Shown here: piece after piece, positions 1 to 7,558 of the stretch | How positions within the stretch are numbered: position 1 is the stretch's first letter | How the letters are laid out: each line of letters begins with the position of its first letter | NCBI GenBank assembly: GCA_900757255.1 | Contig: CAAENE010000349.1 | Coordinates: 1 to 11,274 of the forward strand | Length of the DNA stretch: 11,274 bases | Reading direction: 5' to 3' | Origin: Clostridia bacterium | Lineage (GTDB): Bacteria; Bacillota; Clostridia; HGM11514 | The notes under the pieces: generated by a model | Told to the model about the DNA's origin: nothing | The model's database searches: none | The model's input: only the letters and a program-made list of their open reading frames with translations | Program-made: the position numbers and the translations under genes

Positions 1-46
1 AAAAAGCACTTTGAAACATTGCTGATATAGCAGGTCATTTTTCAAT

Positions 47-68
47 TTTCCTTATAATTTCCTTATAA
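47..68. repeat. 11-bp tandem direct repeat
   Basis: TTTCCTTATAA occurs twice head to tail with no spacer, just beyond the tRNA terminator. It is short and A+T-rich, so it may be simple slippage. No function is assigned. Confidence 0.5.
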
Positions 69-100
69 TTATTTTTTAAATTTTTCGAGATGGAAAGAAA

Positions 101-136
101 AGTAAAAACCCTGTAACCATTGAGATTACAGGGTTT
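101..136 (-). terminator. Intrinsic terminator of the tRNA-fMet transcript
   Basis: Read on the minus strand, AAACCCTGTAA pairs perfectly with TTACAGGGTTT (11 bp, 9-base loop) and runs into a T-rich tail. It starts 2-3 bases after the encoded CCA end of the tRNA, the normal position for a tRNA operon terminator. Confidence 0.9.
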
Positions 137-138
137 GC

Positions 139-215
<77 letters not shown>

Positions 216-258
216 CTATATAAAATATTAAGTTGTTTTCAAACGGTGGAGCTTTTTC

Positions 259-297
<39 letters not shown>

Positions 298-323
298 ATA
301 TCTTTTCTTTCTGCTGTTTTTAT

Positions 324-352
324 AGTATATCATAAAACAACATGCTTGTAAA
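324..352 (-). promoter_or_regulatory. Sigma-70-type promoter for the tRNA unit
   Basis: On the minus strand TTTACA (352-347) is followed by 17 bases and TATACT (329-324). The predicted start is about 20 bases before the truncated tRNA half, which places it in the transcript leader of the intact tRNA. Confidence 0.65.
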
Positions 353-382
353 GACTTTTTTATAATTTTTTTGTAATTAATG

Positions 383-412
383 AAAAAAGCCGCACCTCTA
401 CGGTACAGCTTT
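383..412 (-). terminator. Intrinsic terminator after the GH130 gene
   Basis: In minus-strand RNA, AAAGCUGUACC pairs with GGUGCGGCUUU (11 bp including two G-U wobbles) around a 5-base loop, followed by further U residues. It starts 4 bases after the GH130 stop codon. Confidence 0.85.
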
Positions 413-416
413 ATCG

Positions 417-1343
417 TTATTTACTGTTCAGGCAGAATTCTACCAAATCATTCACAGTTGTCTGTGCCAGACACATCCGGGTATCTGCTCCGCCATAATA
501 AATATTTAAAGTTCCATCCGGCAGTTCAACCGCTCCGGATGTAAACACCACATTCGGTGTTTGTCCCATACATTCATAATCCTTTTCCGCGGCTAATATA
601 TATTCACGCGGTGCAGCTATAACCTTTGATGGGTCTTGTAAGTCAAGCAATACTGCACCTAAATAATAATTTGTTGAAGAACAGGTTGGTGCAGTTGCAT
701 GGTAAATCTCCAGCCATCCTTTTTCTGTTTTAATTGGAATAGCTCCAGCTCCATTATGCGCACGGTTCCAATCAGTAGCAGGCAATTCTTTTACCGGCAA
801 GGATTTTCCCCAGAAAATTAAGTCTGGTGAATAGCTGCCCCATATATGTCCGCTTCCATCCGTTCCCTGAGGCCTGTCAAGTCTTGCGAAAAGTCCGCTT
901 ATTTTCTCCGGGAATAATACCACATTCCGATTAGAAGGTTCCGATGTATAAGGCACTGGCTCAAAATGAATAAAATCGGTTGTTGAGGCCATCGCGGCCA
1001 CACATCCGTAATTATCAAGCCAGGAGGCATGGCAAATATAGTACTTTCCCTCTAAATAAGTAATTCTCGCATCAAATCTGTGAAGACGCCCGCCCACAAA
1101 TTTTTCTGTTTGGTTCATCGGATATTGGATAGGCTTGTCCCATATCTTAAAATCAATTCCATTTTTACTGGTTGCAATAACAAACCGTGTCCGTCTTTCA
1201 CAATCCTCTACCCGAAGCATAAGTAATACCTCATCATTAAATAACGTGGCCCCGGAATTCATTACAGTGTAACATCGGAACGGCATTTGCTCCGGTGTTA
1301 AAATTGGATTTTTAGGATGTCTGATTAAAGGCTCCCTTTTCAT
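417..1343 (-). CDS. Glycoside hydrolase family 130 protein (probable beta-mannoside phosphorylase)
   Basis: The 308-residue protein fits the usual length of GH130, a five-bladed beta-propeller family. Most studied members split beta-mannosides with phosphate, releasing mannose 1-phosphate, although some are hydrolases. Recognisable family segments are RHPKNPIL (8-15), MNSGATLF (28-35), RVED (44-47), FDARITYLEGKYYICHA (90-106), SPDLIFWG (172-179), GWLEIYHA (209-216) and DGTLNIYYGGADTRMCLA (276-293). Asp91 in FDAR matches the catalytic Asp position, and Arg and His residues of the kind that bind phosphate are present (LDRP 155-158, H215). There is no signal peptide, so it acts in the cytoplasm. 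The ATG follows a strong site, GGAGGGAG, at good spacing. It lies downstream of the GH16 gene on the same strand, but a terminator hairpin separates them and no separate promoter is obvious. Substrate and phosphorylase-versus-hydrolase activity are not settled. Confidence 0.9.
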   Translation of the reverse strand: MKREPLIRHPKNPILTPEQMPFRCYTVMNSGATLFNDEVLLMLRVEDCERRTRFVIATSKNGIDFKIWDKPIQYPMNQTEKFVGGRLHRFDARITYLEGKYYICHASWLDNYGCVAAMASTTDFIHFEPVPYTSEPSNRNVVLFPEKISGLFARLDRPQGTDGSGHIWGSYSPDLIFWGKSLPVKELPATDWNRAHNGAGAIPIKTEKGWLEIYHATAPTCSSTNYYLGAVLLDLQDPSKVIAAPREYILAAEKDYECMGQTPNVVFTSGAVELPDGTLNIYYGGADTRMCLAQTTVNDLVEFCLNSK

Positions 1344-1375
1344 AGTCTCCCTCCATAAATTCGTAAAATCCAGAT

Positions 1376-1411
1376 AAAAATACAGAAGACCTCAAGATGA
1401 GGTCTTCTGTA
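1376..1411 (-). terminator. Intrinsic terminator between the GH16 and GH130 genes
   Basis: A perfect 14-bp palindrome (1381-1394 with 1398-1411, 3-base loop) is followed on the minus strand by TTTTT (1380-1376). It lies 35 bases after the GH16 stop and 33 bases before the GH130 start, so it would strongly reduce, or with read-through only partly reduce, GH130 expression from the GH16 promoter. Confidence 0.85.
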
Positions 1412-1445
1412 CAAAGAGGAATTTATATGGAATAAGACAAACTCG

Positions 1446-1982
1446 TTATTTGTTTAGAAGCCTGGAAATAACCGCTGCACCCTGTGCACGTGTCATACTG
1501 ATACCCGGACGGTAAGTATTGTCATCATAACCGGTTATCAATCCCAAAGAAATTGCTTTCCCGACATACTCCACGGCCCAAGCGTCAACTTGATACGAAT
1601 CGGCAAAGGATAAATTTTTGGCTTCAATATCTGTTACGCCCGTCTTCAGGATATAGGCATTGACAATCACCTTTGCCATTTCCTGCCTTGAAATCGGATC
1701 GTTTGGACGGAATATCCCGTTTCCATCCCCGCTCATAATACCGGAATCAACGATCGTCTGCACTTCATCGGCATACCAGTCATTTCCCCCGATATCCGCA
1801 AATCCGTTTTCGTATTTTATTGTATTTAGATTCAATGTCCTCCGAATCAACGCGGCAAATTCTGCTCTTGTGATGGAATCCTCCGGCATAAACTCAGTTT
1901 CTGTTTTGCCCTTTATAATACCCTTTTCCGCAAGGCTATTAATCGCCTGTTCTGCCCAGTGACCGGAAATATCCCTAAACTG
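1446..1982 (-). other. Three SLH repeats at the C terminus of the GH16 protein
   Basis: Residues 1755-1932 hold three repeats beginning FRDISGHWAE, FADIGGNDWYAD and FADSYQVDAWA. The TRAE-type wall-binding motif reads TRAE (1792-1795) in the first, SRQE (1852-1855) in the second and TRAQ (1918-1921) in the third, so only the first is canonical and the third lacks the acidic residue. Confidence 0.92.
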
Positions 1983-4900
1983 AGCCTTATCGCTGTTTTG
2001 ATTGTTATTGGGCGGAATATAGATTCCTCCGGGCGTCCAGCTGCCATTATTATTGGTGTTATTATCAGTTGCAGTTGGTGTCGGTGTCGGCGTAGTATCC
2101 TGTCCGCTGTATAGGGCAAATTCTTCTAAACATTTTGAATATACCACTGCAAGCCGGGATTGGACAAATGCCACATGGTCTCCATTTCCGATAGCCGCAC
2201 GCGCCGCTTCAAAGCTGTCTGAGGTGATTTTTCCAATTGTATTGAAGGCGCCGTTTTTCATCACACCCGGCTGACCTCCGTTAATACCTGTCAACTCTAA
2301 TTTAGATAGGTTATTCTCAAATTTGACATTTTTAAATCCTATAGTAGTAACCGTATCATCTCCGTTGACCTGACTCGTGGATATCGGCGGAAGCTCCAGA
2401 ACGCCATTTACTTTTGTACCTGCCGGAATAGTTAAAATACCTTTTAATGCGCTGTTTGGAATATCAAAGGTTACTTTAAACTGTGCTCTTAATTGAGATT
2501 GGGGAAAGATGAACTTCACATTTGTAACCCCTTCTGGCACCTCAATATTGACTTCTCTTGTGATATTGCTTAAATCATATGTTTTATTGTTTTCAACAGT
2601 TCCGCTTAGATTTTTTGCGTTTTCTGCTGTCCTGACTGCGCTGTCAATGCTGCGCAGAGCCTGCTGCAGGGATTTCTCGTCTGCATTTGGGTCATTCAGC
2701 GCACTCTTTGCATCGTTGATTGCAGATTGCAGTGCCGAAGCTCCGGCCGCTGTATAATCGCCGAATTTATCGCTTACTGTCATCTGTGACAGGAAGCTCT
2801 CCGCGTCGCTGATAGAAGCGCTTAATTCTGCGGCAGCGGTTCCGTCTAAAAATTCAAAGAAACGCACATATTCGTATTCCAGCGCTGTGCCGTCTGCAGC
2901 ATAGCTGCCGTCCGGATTTTTGGTCAATGAACCGCCGGTAAAGGGGGCCGGATAAATCGCACAGGTCAGCCAGATGCTGCCCAAATCCGGTTCATACGGC
3001 AATGAAGTCGTACTCCGCAGCAAAGCATCGTTGAAGAATACCTGATAGGTATCGCTGTTTTCCGGCGCATCCCAGGCATAATCCGGATCGTTCGGACGGA
3101 AGATACCGCCAACCTTGTTAAAGTTGTCCGCTAAGGTTTCGGGCGCAGGCAGGACGTCATTATGTTTGATAGAATAGGCCTGCGTACCGCCGTTCCCATT
3201 GTACCGCATGATATTTGTTGCAATTTGGCGCGGCCAGTGCCCTTCTGCAAAATCAAGTTCTACATGCTTTTCGTTAACGCCCTTGGTAGACATCATCCAG
3301 AAGCTCTGGTTCAAGCCAACGGAAGGAACGTATTTATAGTAAGATTCATAATAACCATATCTAAACTGCTGTTTTGTCTTGATATTACCGGTCGTCCATG
3401 TATGCTCCTGTGAATATTGAGGCAAGGTCTCATGCCTGTTATGAATATAGAGCTTACCATTCTTGGTTTCCACATTTTCCGGGATCCGCATCATATGGAC
3501 AGGTTCCGGATCTCCCAATATCCTGTATTCAGCCTCATCCGAATACCAATTTTTCAGCATCTGAGGATCTCTTCCGTTTGACGCAGTATACTCAAATTCA
3601 TCGGCAAAACCCAATTTCCAGCGTACCAGCATCGGATCGCTCAAAAATTCTTCGCCGACTTCACCGTTTGCCGCAACCGGTTTAATGGAGACGCGGATAT
3701 ATTTGTTTGCATCCGCTTCAGTCGGTGTATAGCAATCAGAAACAGCGCCGCTGATAGGGGCAAAGGACCCTTTTTTAGAAGAACCGATATACCATTGGAT
3801 TTGCGTCGCGTCTTTATCCTCTAAAACGCCTGCGCCATGAGTGTAGGTATAATCAATTTCGATTTCTCCGCCTACCGCAAAGCCTTCATTGTTTTTTGCC
3901 AAAACGATCTGACCGCCGTAATTGAGCGCGGTGACCGCAGGTTTGTCGCTGTTTGGCAGAATCGGCCCAACAGTGTTTGAGAAGCTTTCCGTCCCGGAAT
4001 TTCCGACGCTGTCTTTGGGTGTAATTCCAACTTTCAAATAGCTGCCGACGGCATTGCCCGGAATCATAAATTTGATTCCTTCTTCTGCTGATACCGTACC
4101 GGAAGCGCCATCTATAGCGGTCCAGTCAGCTGCGTCTGCACTGCCGGCATAATACCATTGATAAACAGAACCAACTTCTTTGTCATAATTCTCATCAGAA
4201 TAGGTATAGTTACCCGTGAGTTCAGTAAATGCTACTGTACTGCCGCCGATACTGATATTACTGGCTGCCGGCGCCTTTTGCTCGGACGGAACCGGGCCAA
4301 AAATATCAGAGAAGTATTCCTTTTCTTCCGGCTGACCGGTAGCGCTGTTTCTCGGTGTGATTCCAACTTTGAAATACTTGCCGGCAGTCTCCGCCGGTAA
4401 TTGTACTGTAAATTTCGCGTCTCCAGTACAGCTGCCGGAAGACTCTGCCTTTGTCCAGGCAGACGGCGTTTTGGAATCTGCGTAATACAGTTGATAAGTG
4501 CTGCCTGATTCTTCATGTCCGATATAATTGATATAATCATATGTAACCTTAACAGGCTGCCCTGCAATCACGGAACCATTTAAAGTGATATTTTTAGCTG
4601 CCGATACATTCTTCGGTGTCTCTGCCATTTCAAAACGCATCGGGCCGACTCTTGTATAATCCTCTCCTGTCGCTATAATCCGGACATATTCGTTGCCGTA
4701 ATCTCCGGTAAAATCGAATGTCCCGATTTCCTGCCATTGAGGATTTTTCAAACCAGTCTGAATATCCACCTGCGGATGATATACGTTACCTCCCGCCTTT
4801 ACTTCAAAGGAAACCGGTGCGGTATCAGCTTTATAAATATTATAATAATAGACTTTATATCTCCCGGTCATGCCCTCCGGGAAATAGGGAGCATAATTGA

Positions 4901-7244
4901 CATAAGCACCCTTCATGTTGGTCAGGATCGTAGCCTCAGTTTTGTAATAGTTGGTGGATTCTACCCAGCTTTCCCCCAGCTTATCAGCGTTATTATTGTT
5001 AAGAACGCCCGGATACACTGTACAGTTGGGATAACTCCTGTCAAGAACAAAGGAATAATTGGGATTCGGGGTTGGTTCAGCCGGATCCTCTCCGGTGATT
5101 TCTATTGGTTCTAACGTAACAGTATAGCAGCGGTAGTGTCCTGAATTTTCTCCCGGCTCATCGTCCCGTTTCCCCATCCTCAGTTCCCCGGGACGGGACG
5201 GGTCAAAGGTATAGGTACCTACATAAACGTTGTCTCCCCCCTTGATTCCCGCATCATTTCCGGGGCTGGTATCAAATAAATGAGACGTCACTTTTCCAGC
5301 CGAGTCTGTAACATCAACAAACATTTTATCTGTTGTGGTCGCGTTGACAATAGGGACATTGACATATACCTTGTACTCTCCGGCAGGTGTATAAATAAAC
5401 CGGTATAAACCATTAGAATGATTGACGTTCGTATAATATGCCTGGTTACTCTGGCTTACGCCAAAATCTCTGCCGCTTACAGGCCCGAAATCGTCATAAA
5501 TACCTTCCAATGAAAATACAGCTTCGTCCCGATTGCTGTAAACAAATCTTGGATCCTCCGCAGGTCGCGGAGTTGGAGACGGCGCCGGATCGACGCTCGG
5601 ATCGGTTACCTCGCTGGAATCGCACGGCGTAAACCGCAGCGTATCTACCCGCAGCTCCTGATAGCCGCCAGAGGAGGCATAAAATTCTAACCGGATCGAC
5701 GGATTTGTCGTGGTAAAATTATGCGCCTGCAGCTCAATCCATTGCCCTTCAAAACATGTATTAATATTATTAATTGCTCTTACTTCTTTACCGTTTTCAA
5801 TAATAACCGCACGAATCCATTGCGAACCCTGTTTGTGCGGCGCCCATAGGGCAATTTTATAAGCCCCGGTCTTCGGTAGGGTAACAGTCGGCATAATCCA
5901 GGAGCCGTTAATACTTGTTACATAATAAGCCTGCCCTGATTTATATGGTGTCCCGGAGGTAGATGTATAAATTTTAGAGGTTGCTTCCTGCCAGGTGCCG
6001 ATTCCATTGTCCGGGAAAAACTCCGTACTATCCTCATGCTCCGGAACGGTCCAGTAAACTACGTCTTCAGGATCTGGCGAAGGACTGGGTTTCGGAGTAG
6101 GTGTGTTAGAGGCGCCTTCAATAAATTTAATGCTATCAACACGGAAATACTGCCATTGTTCACCGTTCTTAATAGAAAATTTAATCTCCGGAGTCCTTGT
6201 CTTAAAATCATGAACTGTAAGAGTAAACCATTTGCCGTTATCAGCCTGGCTGGCCGACCGGTCAATCTGATCCGCCAGCAGTTGAGTAGACAACACGGTA
6301 GGTTCCGACTCGCCAGATTCCGTTATCGTTATTTCCCCGTTTTCAAGATAATTTTGTGAAACCGGAACGTATACCTGTACTGTCCACATACCTGCTTTTG
6401 GCAGGGTTGGGTTTGTCGTAATAGAACCGTTTTCCAGCCAGCCCTCCATTGTATAGTAGGGAACCGCCTTATTATTTTCATCCTTAAGATACGGTATGCC
6501 TTTGTCTTCTGTAAATATCTTCTCCTGGGACTCCCAATGCCCTCCTATCTGAGCCGGTTGAAAAGTTGTTGCGTCAAGGTGCTGGGACAGCGTCCACACT
6601 ACCTCCTGTGCTGTACCGGCTGACGGGGAAACTTCCGGAGGGACGGAACCTTCTGAATAAAGGCGGATACTGTCAAAACGAAGTATTCGAGGCTCCTCAC
6701 CTTTTTCCGAAGCAATTAATCTTACTGTATTGGTTCCGGCCTTGAACTCGTGCCGGCCGTAAGAATCCCAATACTCGCCATTGGTAGCACTAACTGCCGG
6801 AGAATCACAGGCGGCCGCTGCCGCGCCGTTGACAGAAACAGTCGCCCCTAACGCCTGTTGTCCTCCTGTATGTCCAAGTATCAGTTCATATGTACCCGCT
6901 GTATCTACATTTATATTTGCTTCAATATAAGCTATTTTACCATCTGAGGTTTTCACTTCGTTAGTATAGTAACGGTTTCCGCTGTTGATTCCGCCAGTCG
7001 CCGCTATAATTTTTTCGTCCATGTCCGTCCACGTGCTGCTCATTTCAGCCGGATTTGTTGTCAAATTTTCCTGTGCAAAATTACTGTACTGGATATACCT
7101 GCCCTTTTCATCCGTGCCATCGACACCCTGCAGCGCTGTAACATCAGCCAGGACATATCCGCTAAACAGAGAAATGACCATAGCTATTATTAAGAGCACT
7201 GCTACATTTTTACTTCCCTTTTTCATAAAAATTCTCCTTTTCAT
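1446..7244 (-). CDS. Secreted, SLH-anchored multimodular glycoside hydrolase family 16 protein
   Basis: This 1932-residue exoenzyme has a signal peptide (about 1-33, ending VLA before DV), a jelly-roll module (about 43-197), two homologous modules (about 215-375 and 396-540), two further beta-sandwich modules (567-716 and 730-874), three Ig-like repeats (881-1207), a GH16 domain (about 1208-1469), a FIVAR-like helical segment (about 1473-1546), an unrecognised beta-rich region (1548-1716), a Thr-Pro/Asn-rich linker and three SLH repeats (1755-1932). The GH16 motif ELDFAE gives Glu1329 as nucleophile, Asp1331 as helper and Glu1334 as acid/base. GH16 enzymes cut beta-1,3/1,4-glucans or galactans by a retaining mechanism; the substrate here is unknown. 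SLH repeats bind secondary cell-wall polymer, so the enzyme should be displayed on the surface. There are two possible starts: ATG at 7244 (AGGAGG, 10-base spacing) and ATG at 7226 (AAGGAG, about 7-base spacing, giving a more usual MKKGSKN signal peptide). Confidence 0.92.
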   Translation of the reverse strand: MKRRIFMKKGSKNVAVLLIIAMVISLFSGYVLADVTALQGVDGTDEKGRYIQYSNFAQENLTTNPAEMSSTWTDMDEKIIAATGGINSGNRYYTNEVKTSDGKIAYIEANINVDTAGTYELILGHTGGQQALGATVSVNGAAAAACDSPAVSATNGEYWDSYGRHEFKAGTNTVRLIASEKGEEPRILRFDSIRLYSEGSVPPEVSPSAGTAQEVVWTLSQHLDATTFQPAQIGGHWESQEKIFTEDKGIPYLKDENNKAVPYYTMEGWLENGSITTNPTLPKAGMWTVQVYVPVSQNYLENGEITITESGESEPTVLSTQLLADQIDRSASQADNGKWFTLTVHDFKTRTPEIKFSIKNGEQWQYFRVDSIKFIEGASNTPTPKPSPSPDPEDVVYWTVPEHEDSTEFFPDNGIGTWQEATSKIYTSTSGTPYKSGQAYYVTSINGSWIMPTVTLPKTGAYKIALWAPHKQGSQWIRAVIIENGKEVRAINNINTCFEGQWIELQAHNFTTTNPSIRLEFYASSGGYQELRVDTLRFTPCDSSEVTDPSVDPAPSPTPRPAEDPRFVYSNRDEAVFSLEGIYDDFGPVSGRDFGVSQSNQAYYTNVNHSNGLYRFIYTPAGEYKVYVNVPIVNATTTDKMFVDVTDSAGKVTSHLFDTSPGNDAGIKGGDNVYVGTYTFDPSRPGELRMGKRDDEPGENSGHYRCYTVTLEPIEITGEDPAEPTPNPNYSFVLDRSYPNCTVYPGVLNNNNADKLGESWVESTNYYKTEATILTNMKGAYVNYAPYFPEGMTGRYKVYYYNIYKADTAPVSFEVKAGGNVYHPQVDIQTGLKNPQWQEIGTFDFTGDYGNEYVRIIATGEDYTRVGPMRFEMAETPKNVSAAKNITLNGSVIAGQPVKVTYDYINYIGHEESGSTYQLYYADSKTPSAWTKAESSGSCTGDAKFTVQLPAETAGKYFKVGITPRNSATGQPEEKEYFSDIFGPVPSEQKAPAASNISIGGSTVAFTELTGNYTYSDENYDKEVGSVYQWYYAGSADAADWTAIDGASGTVSAEEGIKFMIPGNAVGSYLKVGITPKDSVGNSGTESFSNTVGPILPNSDKPAVTALNYGGQIVLAKNNEGFAVGGEIEIDYTYTHGAGVLEDKDATQIQWYIGSSKKGSFAPISGAVSDCYTPTEADANKYIRVSIKPVAANGEVGEEFLSDPMLVRWKLGFADEFEYTASNGRDPQMLKNWYSDEAEYRILGDPEPVHMMRIPENVETKNGKLYIHNRHETLPQYSQEHTWTTGNIKTKQQFRYGYYESYYKYVPSVGLNQSFWMMSTKGVNEKHVELDFAEGHWPRQIATNIMRYNGNGGTQAYSIKHNDVLPAPETLADNFNKVGGIFRPNDPDYAWDAPENSDTYQVFFNDALLRSTTSLPYEPDLGSIWLTCAIYPAPFTGGSLTKNPDGSYAADGTALEYEYVRFFEFLDGTAAAELSASISDAESFLSQMTVSDKFGDYTAAGASALQSAINDAKSALNDPNADEKSLQQALRSIDSAVRTAENAKNLSGTVENNKTYDLSNITREVNIEVPEGVTNVKFIFPQSQLRAQFKVTFDIPNSALKGILTIPAGTKVNGVLELPPISTSQVNGDDTVTTIGFKNVKFENNLSKLELTGINGGQPGVMKNGAFNTIGKITSDSFEAARAAIGNGDHVAFVQSRLAVVYSKCLEEFALYSGQDTTPTPTPTATDNNTNNNGSWTPGGIYIPPNNNQNSDKAQFRDISGHWAEQAINSLAEKGIIKGKTETEFMPEDSITRAEFAALIRRTLNLNTIKYENGFADIGGNDWYADEVQTIVDSGIMSGDGNGIFRPNDPISRQEMAKVIVNAYILKTGVTDIEAKNLSFADSYQVDAWAVEYVGKAISLGLITGYDDNTYRPGISMTRAQGAAVISRLLNK
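2838..3623 (-). other. GH16 catalytic domain coding segment
   Basis: Residues 1208-1469 start KLGFADEFEYT, a GH16 opening motif, contain the RYGYYESYYKYVPS strand (1295-1308) and the active site HVELDFAEGHW, and end EYEYVRFFEFLDG. The ExDxxE spacing is the beta-bulge form found in laminarinase- and agarase-like branches rather than the ExDxE of plant-type xyloglucan enzymes. Catalytic codons are at 3243-3260. Confidence 0.9.
3624..4604 (-). repeat. Three tandem Ig-like modules upstream of the GH16 domain
   Basis: Residues 881-985, 996-1095 and 1105-1207 share one pattern: YxY near the start, YQWYYA-like, an F..P strand, a G.YxKVGITP-like strand and a closing FSDxxGP. The third copy is the most divergent. 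They probably act as a rigid spacer or a binding stalk holding the catalytic domain away from the wall. Confidence 0.8.
5625..6059 (-). repeat. Second copy of the duplicated N-terminal module (residues 396-540)
   Basis: It shares with the module at 6120-6602 a VVYW/VVW start, G.W....I, a GTPY/GIPY segment, TLPK.G, an H.F.T..P.I strand and a (F/L)RVD..(R/K)F end. Internal gene duplication is likely. The fold resembles the CBM-like or golvesin-like beta-sandwich modules of secreted Firmicutes enzymes; ligand unknown. Confidence 0.75.
6120..6602 (-). repeat. First copy of the duplicated N-terminal module (residues 215-375)
   Basis: Homologous to the module at 5625-6059 and joined to it by a Pro/Thr/Ser-rich linker (about 379-393). 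The protein identity is clear by eye, but the DNA has diverged, so the duplication is old. Confidence 0.75.
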
Positions 7245-7344
7245 ACTCTTTGAACCTCCTATGATTAATTTTCAAATGAATTCTCTTAACGACTGACTAT
7301 ATTGGTATTTTTTAGTGAAATTCAGTCACTTTTATGTTAATGGA

Positions 7345-7374
7345 ATTATTTGATAATAAATCATATTTTGTCAT
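7345..7374 (-). promoter_or_regulatory. Candidate promoter of the GH16 gene
   Basis: On the minus strand ATGACA (7374-7369), 18 bases and AATAAT (7350-7345) give a reasonable sigma-70 promoter about 100 bases before the start codon. An alternative is TTGAGT-17-CATAAA further upstream. The -35 overlaps the repeated operator-like sequence at 7355-7373. Confidence 0.4.
7355..7373 (+). promoter_or_regulatory. Operator-like direct repeat, copy 1
   Basis: AATAAATCAT-AT-TTTGTCA matches the copy at 7465-7481 in 17 of 17 bases apart from a 2-base insertion. It overlaps the predicted -35 of the GH16 promoter. AraC-family proteins commonly bind direct repeats near promoters, so the adjacent regulator is the natural candidate. 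Confidence 0.45.
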
Positions 7375-7382
7375 TTCACCTA

Positions 7383-7401
7383 ATAAACTTGCAAAGTTTA
7401 T
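7383..7401. repeat. Perfect 8-bp-arm palindrome in the divergent promoter region
   Basis: ATAAACTT and AAGTTTAT flank the triplet GCA. It sits between the two operator-like repeats and could be a second regulator's site. It has no U tract and is not a terminator. It does not fit the CcpA cre consensus. Confidence 0.45.
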
Positions 7402-7464
7402 GAAATAGTGATAAAATTTACTCAATTAGATAATAGCAGGCAACAGAAATAATGTAAATGTTAA

Positions 7465-7481
7465 AATAAATCATTTTGTCA
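7465..7481 (+). promoter_or_regulatory. Operator-like direct repeat, copy 2
   Basis: AATAAATCATTTTGTCA, the second copy of the sequence at 7355-7373, in the same orientation. Its last six bases are the predicted -35 (TTGTCA) of the araC-type gene, which suggests autoregulation. Confidence 0.45.
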
Positions 7482-7504
7482 AAAACACGCACTATCTATT
7501 AAAT
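7476..7504 (+). promoter_or_regulatory. Candidate promoter of the AraC-family gene
   Basis: TTGTCA (7476-7481), 17 bases, then TTAAAT (7499-7504), giving a leader of about 50 bases before the start codon at 7559. Confidence 0.5.
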
Positions 7505-7558
7505 AATTTTTGAATGCTAAAAAAGACTGAAATGAACGTATGGTAAATGAGGTAAAGT

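Noticed and set aside
1695..3107. GIFRPNDP encoded twice, in the GH16 domain (residues 1380-1387) and in SLH repeat 2 (1843-1850)
   Set aside because: The motif is normal in SLH repeats, and the flanking residues and DNA differ, so it looks like coincidence rather than a duplicated segment.
1660..6359. Numerous 60-125-codon open frames on the plus strand and in other frames within the GH16 gene
   Set aside because: All lie inside a single long, well-supported coding region and show no ribosome binding sites or recognisable domains.
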